Origin: Salegentibacter holothuriorum
GTDB lineage: Bacteria; Bacteroidota; Bacteroidia; Flavobacteriales; Flavobacteriaceae
Direction: 5' to 3'
Length of the DNA stretch: 64,000 bases
NCBI RefSeq assembly: GCF_900168045.1
Contig: NZ_FUYY01000006.1
Location: 107,431-171,430 of the forward strand
Part shown: piece by piece, positions 46,840 through 56,586 of the stretch
Layout: the number at the start of each line of letters is the position of its first letter
Numbering within the stretch: position 1 is the stretch's first letter
Made by a program: the position numbers and the translations under genes
The notes under the pieces: generated by a model
What the model was told of the DNA's origin: nothing
What the model saw: the letters and a program-made list of their open reading frames with translations, nothing else
The model's database searches: none

Positions 46840-47028
46840 ATACTCGCATTTAGTGCTAAAGTTTTATAGCAAACCTTAAGGCAATAAAGATAAACTGTAA
46901 AACTCTCTCTGCAATAATAAAACTGTATTAGTTATAAGATTAATTGCAGGAAAAATAATTGAGAATCCTATAAAATTAAAATTCATTTTACGGTTTTTAG
47001 TATTTTCACTAAAATTCTTATTGAATCA

Positions 47029-47426
47029 ATGGACATAAAATTAGACGCAGCTAACAACCAAATAAAGATAGATGACAACCTAAAATTCCAATATTGGATG
47101 CTAAAGTTTATAATGCTTAGTAATTTATTTCAAATGTTTGTTGGGTTAATAAAAGGCCTATTTCTGAATGGGACACGCTTACCTGGTTTTGGATCCCCAT
47201 TGGTCTCGTGTCGCTTTTTATATTGTATTATTTCACTAAACTTAGCACTAAAGAAGTGATTCCTTTAGATGAAATTCAGCATCCAGTTTCAAAAAATTTC
47301 TTCGGAAGAAAACGATTAATCCTAAAACTTAAAAACGGTAAAACAAGATATTTACCAACGAAGTCTCTAAAAGAAATGGAACAAATCCAGAATTTTATAA
47401 ACTCACCACAGAAGATAACAACTTAG
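47029..47426 (+). pseudogene. Frameshifted small membrane protein gene
   Basis: The frame from ATG 47029 gives a plausible soluble start and a hydrophobic helix (FIMLSNLFQMFVGLIK), then goes into unlikely sequence. From about 47151 the frame one base back encodes PISEWDTLTWFWIPIG, a second helix and KRLILKLKNGKTRYLPTKS, ending at 47426. Adding one A to the AAAA run at 47151-47154 restores a single two-helix protein of about 132 residues with a basic beta-rich end. Either a decayed gene or a sequencing indel. Function unknown. Confidence 0.65.
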
Positions 47427-47475
47427 ATTCTGAAATGATCCCGAAGCGTCGGGACAGAAGGACGAGTAAAAAATA

Positions 47476-47509
47476 AAACCCCGAAAAACACTAATGCTTT
47501 TCGGGGTTT
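47476..47509. terminator. Bidirectional intrinsic terminator
   Basis: AAACCCCGAAAA pairs with TTTTCGGGGTTT; it serves the metalloprotease gene on the minus strand and may serve the small gene on the plus strand. Confidence 0.8.
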
Positions 47510-47529
47510 CTATTGATTTTCTTTTAAAA

Positions 47530-49983
47530 TTAAGATTCTATATCTAGCGCAGCATCTATCCTGGCAATTAGATCTTCCCAGTGATATTGGGTTAGGGAAT
47601 GATTTACTCCCGATTTCCTACGATTTATATCGCGCTTTAATGATTGCATTTCACCGCGCATAAGTGGTAAAATATCAGATTTCAATAAAGCATCGTTATC
47701 TTCAGCATTTAATTTTTTAAGATATTCTGAAGCAATATCTACATAAGATCGCTGTAAATTACGCCGGTATGCATCAACTTTATTCCTCTTGTAAAGTTCG
47801 CTAAAAATACCTTTTCGCAAATCTTGCATTAAATTAACTGCAGTATACGCCTCATTCCCATTTACCTCTTCATTAGCGATCATTCGGTTTAAGCGATCTT
47901 CCTCTAACAAATTATTCAATGCACGAGTCTGTAAACTCTGCACCCGATCTATAGCTCCTGTTGCTTCTATTCGGTTTAATATTTCCTGATTCAGCAACCA
48001 ATTTGGAGTAGTAAAAGCTTCTTCTACTAAGAACTCAACGGCATCTTCCTGTTTTTTCTTCGGTACATTTTCATAAACCACGCCATCCTGATTAGAGGTT
48101 TTACGAGTTTCATAAACCCCGCCAACATTAGTCACCACGTGAGAAACATAACCTCGCCACATATAAGTCAACTCTCTATACACTTCTTCAAGATCGTCAT
48201 AACCATAACCGTCTTTAGAAGTCCATTCAATTAAATTAGGAACTACTTTTTTAAGGTTTGCGAGCCCATATTCACTGGCTTTCACTTGATCGTCACCCAA
48301 ACTTTCTCGTTGAGATTGTGGATCTACACCTCCATATCCATTTCCAAATTCATACCAGGGATTACCTGCTTTTTCCAAAATCCATTCATCTAATTTTTCT
48401 TTCTCTGCTTCAGGAGATTCAGCTTCCGGTAGGTATCTGTAACCCCAGTTGATGGCATACAAATCGTATGGCCCCATCATTCTAATATACCTTACTCCTC
48501 CATCTTCCGGTTGCGCAACATAATTTACCCGTGCATAATCCATTATAGAGGGAGTTAAACCATATTTCTGGGTAAACTCAGCCGACCTTAAAGAATCTGT
48601 TGGATAAGCAGAACTCGCTTTCATATTATGCGGCAAACCAAGCGCGTGTCCCACTTCATGAGCTATTACCATACGCATCATTTCGCCAATTTCAGATTCC
48701 GGTGTGTTTAAAGTTCTGGCATCTTCGGTTTGCGCTCCGGCCTCAATCATATAGCGGTTTCGATATGAGCGCAAATGATTGTGATACCAAATAATATCGC
48801 TTTCAATAATTTCCCCGGTTCTCGGGTCGGTTACTGAAGGGCCTACTGCATTCCTGGTAGTACTGGCTACGTAGCGCACTACTGAGTAACGTACATCTTC
48901 AGGACTAAATTCCGGATCTTCTTCTTTTGTTGGTGGATCTTTAGCGATTATTGCGTTTTTAAAACCTGCTTCTTCAAAAGCCACATTCCAGTCTTCAATT
49001 CCCTGCTTAAAATATGGCCTCCATTTTTCAGGCGTGGCAGGGTCTAAATAATAAACTATAGGCTCTTTAGGCTCTACCAGTTCCCCACGTTTGTAAGCTT
49101 CAATATCTTTAGGCACTAGTTGCCAGCGGCGAATCAATTCATAATCATCGGCTTTTAGTTCCTCTGAATTATAATCGTATTTATCTATGGTAAACCAGCC
49201 AACACGAGAATCTGCAACTCTGGGTTGCATTTTATCGTCTGGCAACAAGATCATAGATTGGTTCATCATCATAGAAATAGTTCCGGCCTGGTCACGTGTT
49301 GGCGGTTCTTCAGCCTCGTAAGTCATAACGTGTTTTACCTCTATGTTCTCTGGATAAGAATTTGCTGATTCAATATAAGATCTACTTTGATCCAGTTTCC
49401 TAACTTTATAACGTTTACGGAGTGAAGACGAAAGGCCGTTGATGGCTTTCACTTCGTTTTCAAACAAATCACCAACTTCAATCACCACACTTGTGGAGTC
49501 TGCATTATAGGTTTCGATTTTTGAACTAAAAAGGATTGGAAAATAATTATTAGCCTGTACAGATTTGTAAATAGGTGACTCTTCATCACTCATATTTTCA
49601 AAACTTATCACCTTTACATCTATATTTCCTTTTCGCTTTGTCCACCGAACTACCTGTTCATTTACTTTAGAACCGGCATTCACATAACCGCCCCCATAAC
49701 CATCTGGCACCCCGGCAATACGACTTACCAAAAGCATATCTTTATCCAGCAAATCTACCGGAATTTCAAAATAAAGTTTGTCATCTACAAAATGCGTAGT
49801 AAAAAGTCCTTCATCAGATTCAGCTTCTGAAGTGATGACTTCGTCGTAGGATTTGAGTCCGTTTGTTGCTTTCTTTGAAGTGTTTTCAGCCGATTTATCT
49901 TTACCGTTGAAAACAGATTTTTCGCTTCCACAACCAGCTGCAAGTATTGCGACCAGCCCCAGAATAGGTAATTTTTTTATCAT
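47530..49983 (-). CDS. Zinc-dependent metalloprotease lipoprotein (DUF5117/DUF4953)
   Basis: 817 residues. SPII signal with lipobox LAAGC (Cys18). The DUF5118/5117 N-terminal half is followed by the extended zincin motif HEVGHALGLPH (His442, Glu443, His446, His452) and the DUF4953 C-terminal region. The motif resembles M10/metzincin proteases, with SIMDYARVNY as the Met-turn region. Probably surface- or periplasm-anchored; the substrate is unknown. Confidence 0.9.
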   Translation of the reverse strand: MIKKLPILGLVAILAAGCGSEKSVFNGKDKSAENTSKKATNGLKSYDEVITSEAESDEGLFTTHFVDDKLYFEIPVDLLDKDMLLVSRIAGVPDGYGGGYVNAGSKVNEQVVRWTKRKGNIDVKVISFENMSDEESPIYKSVQANNYFPILFSSKIETYNADSTSVVIEVGDLFENEVKAINGLSSSLRKRYKVRKLDQSRSYIESANSYPENIEVKHVMTYEAEEPPTRDQAGTISMMMNQSMILLPDDKMQPRVADSRVGWFTIDKYDYNSEELKADDYELIRRWQLVPKDIEAYKRGELVEPKEPIVYYLDPATPEKWRPYFKQGIEDWNVAFEEAGFKNAIIAKDPPTKEEDPEFSPEDVRYSVVRYVASTTRNAVGPSVTDPRTGEIIESDIIWYHNHLRSYRNRYMIEAGAQTEDARTLNTPESEIGEMMRMVIAHEVGHALGLPHNMKASSAYPTDSLRSAEFTQKYGLTPSIMDYARVNYVAQPEDGGVRYIRMMGPYDLYAINWGYRYLPEAESPEAEKEKLDEWILEKAGNPWYEFGNGYGGVDPQSQRESLGDDQVKASEYGLANLKKVVPNLIEWTSKDGYGYDDLEEVYRELTYMWRGYVSHVVTNVGGVYETRKTSNQDGVVYENVPKKKQEDAVEFLVEEAFTTPNWLLNQEILNRIEATGAIDRVQSLQTRALNNLLEEDRLNRMIANEEVNGNEAYTAVNLMQDLRKGIFSELYKRNKVDAYRRNLQRSYVDIASEYLKKLNAEDNDALLKSDILPLMRGEMQSLKRDINRRKSGVNHSLTQYHWEDLIARIDAALDIES

Positions 49984-50064
49984 GAATTTTTATTTTGGCT
50001 TCAAGATAAGCAAACCTGATAAAAGGTTGAAATAATCGGATGAGAAGAATATATATTGTCAATA

Positions 50065-50142
50065 CATTATCCTGAATTTGTTTAAGATCTCAGATGTAAG
50101 TGTCTTAATTATGTTAGAAGCTGAAACAAGTTCAGCTTGACG
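50065..50142. repeat. Dispersed palindromic repeat, family 1, copy 3
   Basis: Left arm ATTATCCTGAATTTGTTTAAG is diverged, about 16 bp extra (CAGATGTAAGTGTCTT) follow, and the right end GAAGCTGAAACAAGTTCAG is identical to the other copies. Confidence 0.75.
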
Positions 50143-50169
50143 TATAAAAGTTTCCAAAATCAGCCTTCC

Positions 50170-50931
50170 TTACTCTGAAGAAATCCTGGATCTGCTTTCG
50201 GTATTCATCAACCTATCCCAGAAAGTAAAATAAAGTCCGAAATTGGTTTTGAACTCGGCGTGATGAAAATGATGGTGCGTAGCGCCAATAAACAATTTTC
50301 CGAAGCGACTTTTTATAAAAGCTTCGGGATAAATTTCAATATCTAAATGATTTATCACGCTGCTAAGCGTCATAAAAATTAAATAAACACCAATTACAAT
50401 TGGATGAACAGGCAGAAAGAGTAGAATTACCGGAACTACTATAGCTTCCAGTAAAGATTCCCAGGGATGAAAGGAGAAAGCCGTCCAGGGGCTGGGCACT
50501 AAGCTATCGTGATGTACCTTATGAATTTTCTTAAAGACCAAGGGATTGTGCATCCAGCGATGCACCCAATAATAATAAGTTTCATGAAGTAGAGAAAGTA
50601 AAATAAAACTCACCGGTAAATACCATAATCCAAATTTTTCAAGCTCCAGGTAAATTTCGGTAAAGCCCTTTTGCCACAGAAAATAGGTAAGCGCGCCAAA
50701 AAAGCCAAAAATCACCGAAGACCACATGCTCCAATAAATCTCCTTTTTTAACTGCCCTTTTCTAAAACCGCGTTTGCTTAATCTTTTATTACTAAATTTT
50801 TCACTTTTAAGTCTGTAATAATACCAGTAGAATATTCCTGCGGAAACCAGGTACCTAAGAAAAACTGCGACAAAAAAGATAAGCACACAAACTAAGAAAA
50901 GCCCCGGATTATTAATTTCAAAGAAAATCAT
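50170..50931 (-). CDS. Sterol desaturase / fatty acid hydroxylase family protein
   Basis: 253 residues with four or so membrane helices. His clusters HETYYYWVHRWMHN, KKIHKVHHDS, SVINHLD and THHHFHHAE coordinate a di-iron centre. The N-terminal half is highly hydrophobic. It is of a different subgroup from the 8217-8882 enzyme; the lipid substrate is unknown. Confidence 0.85.
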   Translation of the reverse strand: MIFFEINNPGLFLVCVLIFFVAVFLRYLVSAGIFYWYYYRLKSEKFSNKRLSKRGFRKGQLKKEIYWSMWSSVIFGFFGALTYFLWQKGFTEIYLELEKFGLWYLPVSFILLSLLHETYYYWVHRWMHNPLVFKKIHKVHHDSLVPSPWTAFSFHPWESLLEAIVVPVILLFLPVHPIVIGVYLIFMTLSSVINHLDIEIYPEAFIKSRFGKLFIGATHHHFHHAEFKTNFGLYFTFWDRLMNTESRSRISSE

Positions 50932-51033
50932 GGTCTACTAAAGTAATAAGGATAAAATATACGAAAATTTCAATCTTTCAACTTTTTCAAAACCTGCCTC
51001 CAGAGCTACTCTTCTTAAGTTCATGCTATTTCT

Positions 51034-51702
51034 CTATTGGTCGTCTAAAGTAACCGCATCTGGATTTGCACCTAATCTTTCTAAAGTATTTCCTATCTCT
51101 TCCGTCATTTTAGGAGGCCCACATACATAGAATTTCTCATCAAAATTTTCTATATGTTGCTTTAAAAAATTTTCATCAATATAAGCTTTGGTAAAGTCTG
51201 TGTCTTTTTGATCGGTGATTACATAAGTAGCGTTTTCACCCAGCATAGCATCTAATTCTGTTTTCAGGATAATATCTTTATCTGTTTTATTAGAATAAAA
51301 CAATTTAATGCCATTTAATTTATTCTCTTTCTTTAGTTTGCGCAACATGGCAATATAAGGTGTTATTCCTGCGCCCCCGGCAATAATATATCCTGGACCT
51401 TTGTATTCTATGGCACCCCAGGTATCGCGAATAATCAATTCGTCTCCAGGCTTTAATTTCCCTAACCGTTCGGTTACACCATCGTGATCTGGATAAATCT
51501 TAATGGTAAATTCTAAATAATCATCTTCATTTAGGCTGGTAAAGGTAAACGGCCTTTTTTCGTCTTTCCACTTTTCCTTATTTATAGAAACCTCTGTAGC
51601 ATGACCCGGGGTAAACTCATAGCCATCAGGCTTTTCTACTACAAATTGTTTAACATCGTGAGTTATAGTTTTAACTTCCTTAATCTTTACTGTCTTCTCC
51701 AT
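51034..51702 (-). CDS. Ferredoxin/flavodoxin reductase-like FAD oxidoreductase
   Basis: 222 residues. FAD-binding RPFTFTS (about 50-56), NAD(P)-binding GGAGITPYIAMLRKL (about 108-122), and C-terminal FYVCGPPKMTEE. It lacks a 2Fe-2S domain, so it is a stand-alone electron-transfer reductase. The acceptor is unknown; the neighbouring di-iron desaturase is a possible client by position only. Confidence 0.88.
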   Translation of the reverse strand: MEKTVKIKEVKTITHDVKQFVVEKPDGYEFTPGHATEVSINKEKWKDEKRPFTFTSLNEDDYLEFTIKIYPDHDGVTERLGKLKPGDELIIRDTWGAIEYKGPGYIIAGGAGITPYIAMLRKLKKENKLNGIKLFYSNKTDKDIILKTELDAMLGENATYVITDQKDTDFTKAYIDENFLKQHIENFDEKFYVCGPPKMTEEIGNTLERLGANPDAVTLDDQ

Positions 51703-51887
51703 TTTATTTTTTTTTTAAACGCTATAGTTTAATTTACTGGTTTAAAAAGGCGGTTTCAAGACATTTAACCTTCTTTAAAGACTTTAAGCTCAAGTTTTAA
51801 GGAAGCTTTATCAATCTAAATTCTAAAACCACGTTTTAAAGAAAATCAATAAGCCGAAGCGATAAAAACAATTCCTTATATTCGACT

Positions 51888-51895
51888 TAAGTTTG
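51888..51895 (+). promoter_or_regulatory. -7 box before the MscS gene
   Basis: TAAGTTTG (TAnnTTTG) 14 bp before the ATG, which would give a very short leader; no matching -33. Confidence 0.35.
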
Positions 51896-51909
51896 AAAAC
51901 CGCAAATTC

Positions 51910-53676
51910 ATGAAGCTAACTCCCCCTATTTACAAGGTTATTATTATAGTTTTACTTTTGCTTTCCGGCTCAAGTATTCAGGCTCAATTCCCTTTATCTA
52001 CTACACAAAACCAAGAACAGGAAAAAGATAAAATTCCAGAGGACCCTCTGGGAAGAAGAACTCCTCGAGGAACCGTAAATGGTTTTATAGACGCTATGGC
52101 CGGGGTAAATTATAATCTTGCAGCTAGATATTTGAATTTTCCGCCAGGAATTTCTTCGCAAGAGCAGAAAGAGCAAATCGTCCAGGTTTTGCAACGCTTA
52201 TTTGATCAAAAAGGAAATATACAGCCTTATTATATAATTAGTAATGAGCAAAGTGGCAAATTAGATGATGGCTTAGATGCCAACCTGGAACAAATAGGAA
52301 GCGTAAATGCCGATGGCGAGACTATAGAAATTTTCCTAGAACAGTATGATGATGAAGCGGGGTATCCAATATGGCTTTTCTCTTCTGAAACCACCAGTGC
52401 TATTAGTTCACTTAGCCTGGAAAATTCTGCTTTTATTGATGAAATAACACCAGGTATTTTTAAAAAATATCTTTGGGGAGGCGTTCCGGCCGGGCAGTGG
52501 ATAATTGCAGTTGTTCTTATGGCTTTAAGCTATTTTATTTCTTTATTAATAGTTTCAATCATAATCTATCTACTGAAAAAATTATGGAAAAAAGCAAGAC
52601 ATTCGCCTGTTGCAGGAATTATTACCACGCTAAAGCTGCCTGTAAAACTTTATATGGCCGTATGGATATTTGTATCCATCTCCAGAAACCTTGAGCTTTC
52701 AATTATTCTAAGACAAAAATTCAGCGCTATAACCATAACGGTAGGAATTGCTGCCATTCTAATTCTTTTATGGAGGCTATCTGACTTTATTGGAAAAATC
52801 ACTCAGGAAAAAATGCTATTACGCGGAAATCCCGCCGGCGTCTCTATAGTTCTATTTCTACAGCGGGCCGCTAAGATCGCTATCGTAGCTTTTGGTATCA
52901 TCGCTATTCTAGGAGCAGTAGGCATTGATGTAACTACAGGCCTGGCTGCCTTAGGAATTGGTGGTATAGCACTGGCCCTTGGTGCACAAAAAACTATAGA
53001 AAACTTTGTTGGGAGTGTTACTTTAATAGCCGATAGACCTATTAGGGTTGGTGATTATTGTAAAGTGGGAGAAGTAACGGGACATATTGAAAAAATAGGT
53101 ATTCGCTCTACCCGAATTCGTACTTTAGATCGCACGGTAGTTACTATTCCCAATGGTGCTTTTTCATCTGATACAATAGAAAATTATGCCCACCGGGATA
53201 GGTTCAGGTTTGCAAGTGTTTTAAATTTTAGATATGAAACCTCATCAGACCAATTACGCTTTTTACTTGCCGAACTACGAAAAGTACTCTATGCACATCC
53301 AAAAGTTTACGAAGATCCGGCCAGGATTCGTTTTATTGGTTTTAGTGCACACTCTTTAGACCTGGAAATTTTCGCTTATTTAGAAGCCCGTAATTATGAT
53401 GAATTTCTGGAAATACGGGAAGACCTTATGCTTAGAATGATGGAGATTGTAGACCAGAGCGGAACTGATTTCGCCTTCCCTTCTCAAACTATTTACTTCG
53501 GAAAAGATCAGGGACTTTCTAAAGAGAAATCGGCTGAAGCTAAAGCTAAAGTTGAAAGTTGGAAAAAAGAACGAGAAATGCCAATTCCCCAATTTACCAG
53601 GGAACAAATTGATGCGCTTAGAAATAAATCCAGTTATCCGCCAGAAGGTTCAAGTACAGGAATAGAAAAAAAATAA
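51910..53676 (+). CDS. MscS-family mechanosensitive channel
   Basis: 588 residues. Signal peptide (cut after IQAQ, about 25), a ~165-residue periplasmic domain, three to five helices (about 195-350), the pore helix LAALGIGGIALALGAQKTIENFVG and the MscS beta domain (RPIRVGDYCKVGEVTGHIEKIGIRS without break in the chain). A Lys/Glu-rich cytoplasmic tail ends the protein. Releases osmolytes on hypo-osmotic shock. The YihY gene follows 42 bp later. Confidence 0.9.
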   Translation: MKLTPPIYKVIIIVLLLLSGSSIQAQFPLSTTQNQEQEKDKIPEDPLGRRTPRGTVNGFIDAMAGVNYNLAARYLNFPPGISSQEQKEQIVQVLQRLFDQKGNIQPYYIISNEQSGKLDDGLDANLEQIGSVNADGETIEIFLEQYDDEAGYPIWLFSSETTSAISSLSLENSAFIDEITPGIFKKYLWGGVPAGQWIIAVVLMALSYFISLLIVSIIIYLLKKLWKKARHSPVAGIITTLKLPVKLYMAVWIFVSISRNLELSIILRQKFSAITITVGIAAILILLWRLSDFIGKITQEKMLLRGNPAGVSIVLFLQRAAKIAIVAFGIIAILGAVGIDVTTGLAALGIGGIALALGAQKTIENFVGSVTLIADRPIRVGDYCKVGEVTGHIEKIGIRSTRIRTLDRTVVTIPNGAFSSDTIENYAHRDRFRFASVLNFRYETSSDQLRFLLAELRKVLYAHPKVYEDPARIRFIGFSAHSLDLEIFAYLEARNYDEFLEIREDLMLRMMEIVDQSGTDFAFPSQTIYFGKDQGLSKEKSAEAKAKVESWKKEREMPIPQFTREQIDALRNKSSYPPEGSSTGIEKK

Positions 53677-53718
53677 GACTTAACCGAATTTACCTTAAAA
53701 AATCCAAAGTAATTAGAA

Positions 53719-54699
53719 ATGAGTAACCCGAAGAGAAAAAAAAATTACCGTGGAGAAGAAGCCAAATGGCCTCATCAAATTCCCGTATCGGGCTGGATAG
53801 ATATTGGGAAACGCGTTTATAAGGAAATGAAATTTGACCATGTGCAAATAATTTCAGCCGGCGTTGCATTTTATTTCTTTCTAGCCATTTTCCCGACCAT
53901 TGTCGCCGCTATTTCAATTTACAGCCTTGTTCTAGAACCAGCTAAAATTGAAGAACAGATTTCATACTTAAGTCTAATTTTACCCGACCAGGCTTTTGGA
54001 ATGATCACCGATTTTCTGGAACCTGTTCTGAAACGTTCCAGAAAGGAAATTGGGTGGGGACTTTTTATAAGTATTCTAATAAGTATTTGGAGTGCGAATA
54101 AGGGTACTAGTGCTCTTTTTCAAGGGATCAACATTGCTTACGACGAAATTGACGGTCGAGGAATTATCAAGAAGAACCTGTTAAGCCTGCTTTTCACTCT
54201 GGGTGGTTTAGTGATAGGACTTATTAGTTTGTTAATTGTAATTTTCTTTCCCCTACTCGTAAAAAACCTGGGATTAACTCCTCAACTGGAAAATATGCTA
54301 AACTGGTTACGTTGGGTATTCCTGGGACTTATTTTAATTCTAAATTTAAGTATGATTTATAAGATTGCACCCTACAGAACTAACCCAAGATTTGGTTGGG
54401 TAAGCTGGGGCGCAGTAATAGGTTCTATTTTTTGGCTAGCAGGTTCAATATTATTTTCATGGTACGTAGCTAATTTTGGAAGCTACGACGATCTCTACGG
54501 AAGTTTTGCCGCAGTAGCTATTTTAATGTTATGGCTATTTCTCACTGCTTTTATTGTGTTGATGGGAGCTGAAATAAACTCAGAAATGGAACACCAAACT
54601 CGCCACGACACCACTATTGGAATGGAAAGACCAATGGGTGAAAGAAATGCCTGGCACGCCGACCATTGCGCAGTTGAAGATCCTGATGAGGATTGTTGA
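53719..54699 (+). CDS. YihY/BrkB-type membrane protein
   Basis: 326 residues. Six predicted helices; AGVAFYFFLAIFPTIVA, SIWSANKGTSALFQGINIAY and GSFAAVAILMLWLFLTAFIVLMGAEIN are typical of the Virul_fac_BrkB family. The role is unknown (formerly called RNase BN in error). It has a His/Asp-rich C-terminal tail, and is probably co-transcribed with mscS. Confidence 0.9.
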   Translation: MSNPKRKKNYRGEEAKWPHQIPVSGWIDIGKRVYKEMKFDHVQIISAGVAFYFFLAIFPTIVAAISIYSLVLEPAKIEEQISYLSLILPDQAFGMITDFLEPVLKRSRKEIGWGLFISILISIWSANKGTSALFQGINIAYDEIDGRGIIKKNLLSLLFTLGGLVIGLISLLIVIFFPLLVKNLGLTPQLENMLNWLRWVFLGLILILNLSMIYKIAPYRTNPRFGWVSWGAVIGSIFWLAGSILFSWYVANFGSYDDLYGSFAAVAILMLWLFLTAFIVLMGAEINSEMEHQTRHDTTIGMERPMGERNAWHADHCAVEDPDEDC

Positions 54700-54766
54700 A
54701 CCAAGAACCAAAGCAAGCCTTTAGAAAAAAGTCATTAATTCTCTCTATAATAAGAGATATTTGCCA

Positions 54767-55654
54767 TTAACAGCAATTGGTCTCAGAAGAACAACAACTG
54801 GAATTTCCAATTTCAGAAATATTTTGTTTGGTTTTAATAGTCTTTAATCCCGGTTTATCGGCATAAACCGTAATACTAAAAATTCCTGTTTCTCCTTTAT
54901 TAAAATCATTAATTTGTTCTAAAGTAAGATATTTGCTTAAAATATCATCTGGAATTGTGATTGGTTTTTCCTTTTGAATAGCTATATTTTGAAAACCATT
55001 ATCCTGTATCATTTGCAAATAATCTGTTCTTTGAATTGCCCCGGCAACACAACCAGCATACATTTCTGCATCTTCTTTTAAAGCTTCCGGTAAATTTCCT
55101 AATAAAACGATATCAGAAATGCTAAAATGGCCTCCAGGTTTTAAAACTCTAAAAATTTCTCCTATTACTTTTTGTTTATTTGGAACTAAATTTAGAACAC
55201 AATTACTCACAATAACATCAGCCATATTATTATTTATTGGCATTGCATCAATGTCACCTTCCCTAAATTCAACATTGTTATAACCAAGTTTTTCTGCATT
55301 TGCCCTGGCTTTTTCGATCATAATTGGAGTGAAATCGATTCCGATTACTTTTCCTTCCACACCGGCTTCGTGCCTTGCAACAAAACAATCATTCCCCGCT
55401 CCAGAACCTAAATCGATCACGGTATCTCCTTTGCTAATTTTCGCAAACTGAGTTGGTAAACCGCAACCTAAGCCTAAATCGGCATCTTCGATATATCCTT
55501 TGGTTTCAGAATAATCATCCATCATAATATTGTATACTTTATTTGACGGAGTGGTGGCGCCACAACAAGAGGAAGCATTCTCTGCTTTTCCCTGTTCAGC
55601 AATTTTGGCATATCGTTGCTTAACTATATTCTTTAATTCTTGTTCTTTATTCAT
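54767..55654 (-). CDS. arsM: Arsenite S-adenosylmethionine methyltransferase
   Basis: 295 residues. SAM motif DLGSGAGNDC (81-90) and the three As(III)-binding cysteines Cys64 (GLGCGLP), Cys152 (VSNCVLNL) and Cys202 (YAGCVAGA) match ArsM. Extra cysteines: a CC pair at 30-31 and a terminal SSCCSSETNCC cluster. Methylates As(III) to volatile or less toxic forms. An arsR remnant lies 18 bp upstream in the same direction. Confidence 0.93.
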   Translation of the reverse strand: MNKEQELKNIVKQRYAKIAEQGKAENASSCCGATTPSNKVYNIMMDDYSETKGYIEDADLGLGCGLPTQFAKISKGDTVIDLGSGAGNDCFVARHEAGVEGKVIGIDFTPIMIEKARANAEKLGYNNVEFREGDIDAMPINNNMADVIVSNCVLNLVPNKQKVIGEIFRVLKPGGHFSISDIVLLGNLPEALKEDAEMYAGCVAGAIQRTDYLQMIQDNGFQNIAIQKEKPITIPDDILSKYLTLEQINDFNKGETGIFSITVYADKPGLKTIKTKQNISEIGNSSCCSSETNCC

Positions 55655-55672
55655 AACTGCTATTTTTTATTA

Positions 55673-56013
55673 TCAACAAACTTCTCTAAGTTTTATATCG
55701 CGGCCCAAAAATTTAGAGATTAGGATTTTCATTGCCACCCAATTTTCTTTATATATCCAATAGCAAACACTTGCTTCTTCAATACTCACTTTAATTAAGC
55801 TTAAGTGTTTTCAACTCTTTTAAATGTTGTGAAATCGTAGTCTGAGCCAGTCCTGTTTCACTTACTAAATTGCCACAACAACAAGTATTTAACCTAAATA
55901 GGTTTTGCAAAATTACTACCCTGGCAGGATGTCCAAAACCTTTGTGCATAATGCAATTTGATTTTGTAGATCGGTAAATTTCTCAGTTCTTACTAACCCA
56001 CTTTAATTTTCAT
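55673..56013 (-). pseudogene. arsR: Frameshifted ArsR-family repressor
   Basis: Three frames read in turn give an ArsR/SmtB protein: FTDLQNQIALCTKV, then GHPARVVILQNLFRL with NTCCCGNLV (As(III)-binding Cys) and the recognition helix GLAQTTISQHLKELK, then LIKVSIEEASVCYW and a C-terminal helix. The frame changes at about 55998 (G run), 55935 (AAAA/TTTT run) and 55800 (CTTAAGC). About 113 codons in total, the normal ArsR length. No intact open frame remains, so arsM has probably lost its local repressor. Confidence 0.75.
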
Positions 56014-56075
56014 CACTTCATTGCAATATTACGATTAATAATATAAAGAACAAATAATTTCCTCTATCTTATTCT

Positions 56076-56489
56076 TTGGTTATCTGTTATCGTTCAGAAT
56101 GGGAGCCATCCGAAAAAACCCAGATTAAGTTCTTTAGAACCAATTTTAATGAATTTCGAATCATAAAAAATAAACCAGGACTTGAAAAAGGATTGTTGGT
56201 GTATGGCTTAGGAAAATCCACGCTTTTTGATGCCATTCATCACATAGGAAGAGTAATTCTGGAGCAAACCCGAAGTACACAACTTTGGTTTTCTCGAATC
56301 TCAAGCGTTCATATGCTTAGCCTGTATTATGAATCGCAAAAAGACCAGAACAGCTATTTTAAACTGGAAGATTATTATCGCGGAAAACTGTACCTGGATG
56401 ATGTGGGAAAAGAAGACAAGGCCTATAACCGGGAAGAGATCATCGGAAAATTACTTTTTTTTGAAAGACACCGGCGAAGGTTATGGTAG
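56076..56489 (+). pseudogene. Degenerate DnaC-like ATPase fragment
   Basis: 137-residue frame with a TTG start. KGLLVYGLGKSTLFDAIHHIGR resembles a DnaC/IstB Walker A but is shorter than GxxGxGK[ST]; LYLDDVGKEDKAYN matches the Walker B/sensor stretch of phage- or element-borne DnaC-like helicase loaders. The downstream sensor region is absent. It reads as a relic of a mobile element; function is not expected. Confidence 0.5.
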
Positions 56490-56530
56490 ATATGGGGCAT
56501 GAAATGGAAACACTATTATAATTTAAGCTT

Positions 56531-56579
56531 GTTATAATCCACAAAAACCTATTTTTTAGCTATATTTGTTTATTATAAC
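56531..56579 (+). promoter_or_regulatory. hipBA promoter with flanking inverted repeat
   Basis: A -7 box TATATTTG (56561-56568) lies between GTTATAA (56531-56537) and TTATAAC (56573-56579), an inverted pair that could be the HipB operator. No clear -33 TTG at the usual distance. Confidence 0.45.
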
Positions 56580-56586
56580 ATACATT

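Noticed and set aside
53719..54699. Ribonuclease BN
   Set aside because: The old name for YihY proteins is wrong; this is a six-helix membrane protein without nuclease motifs.
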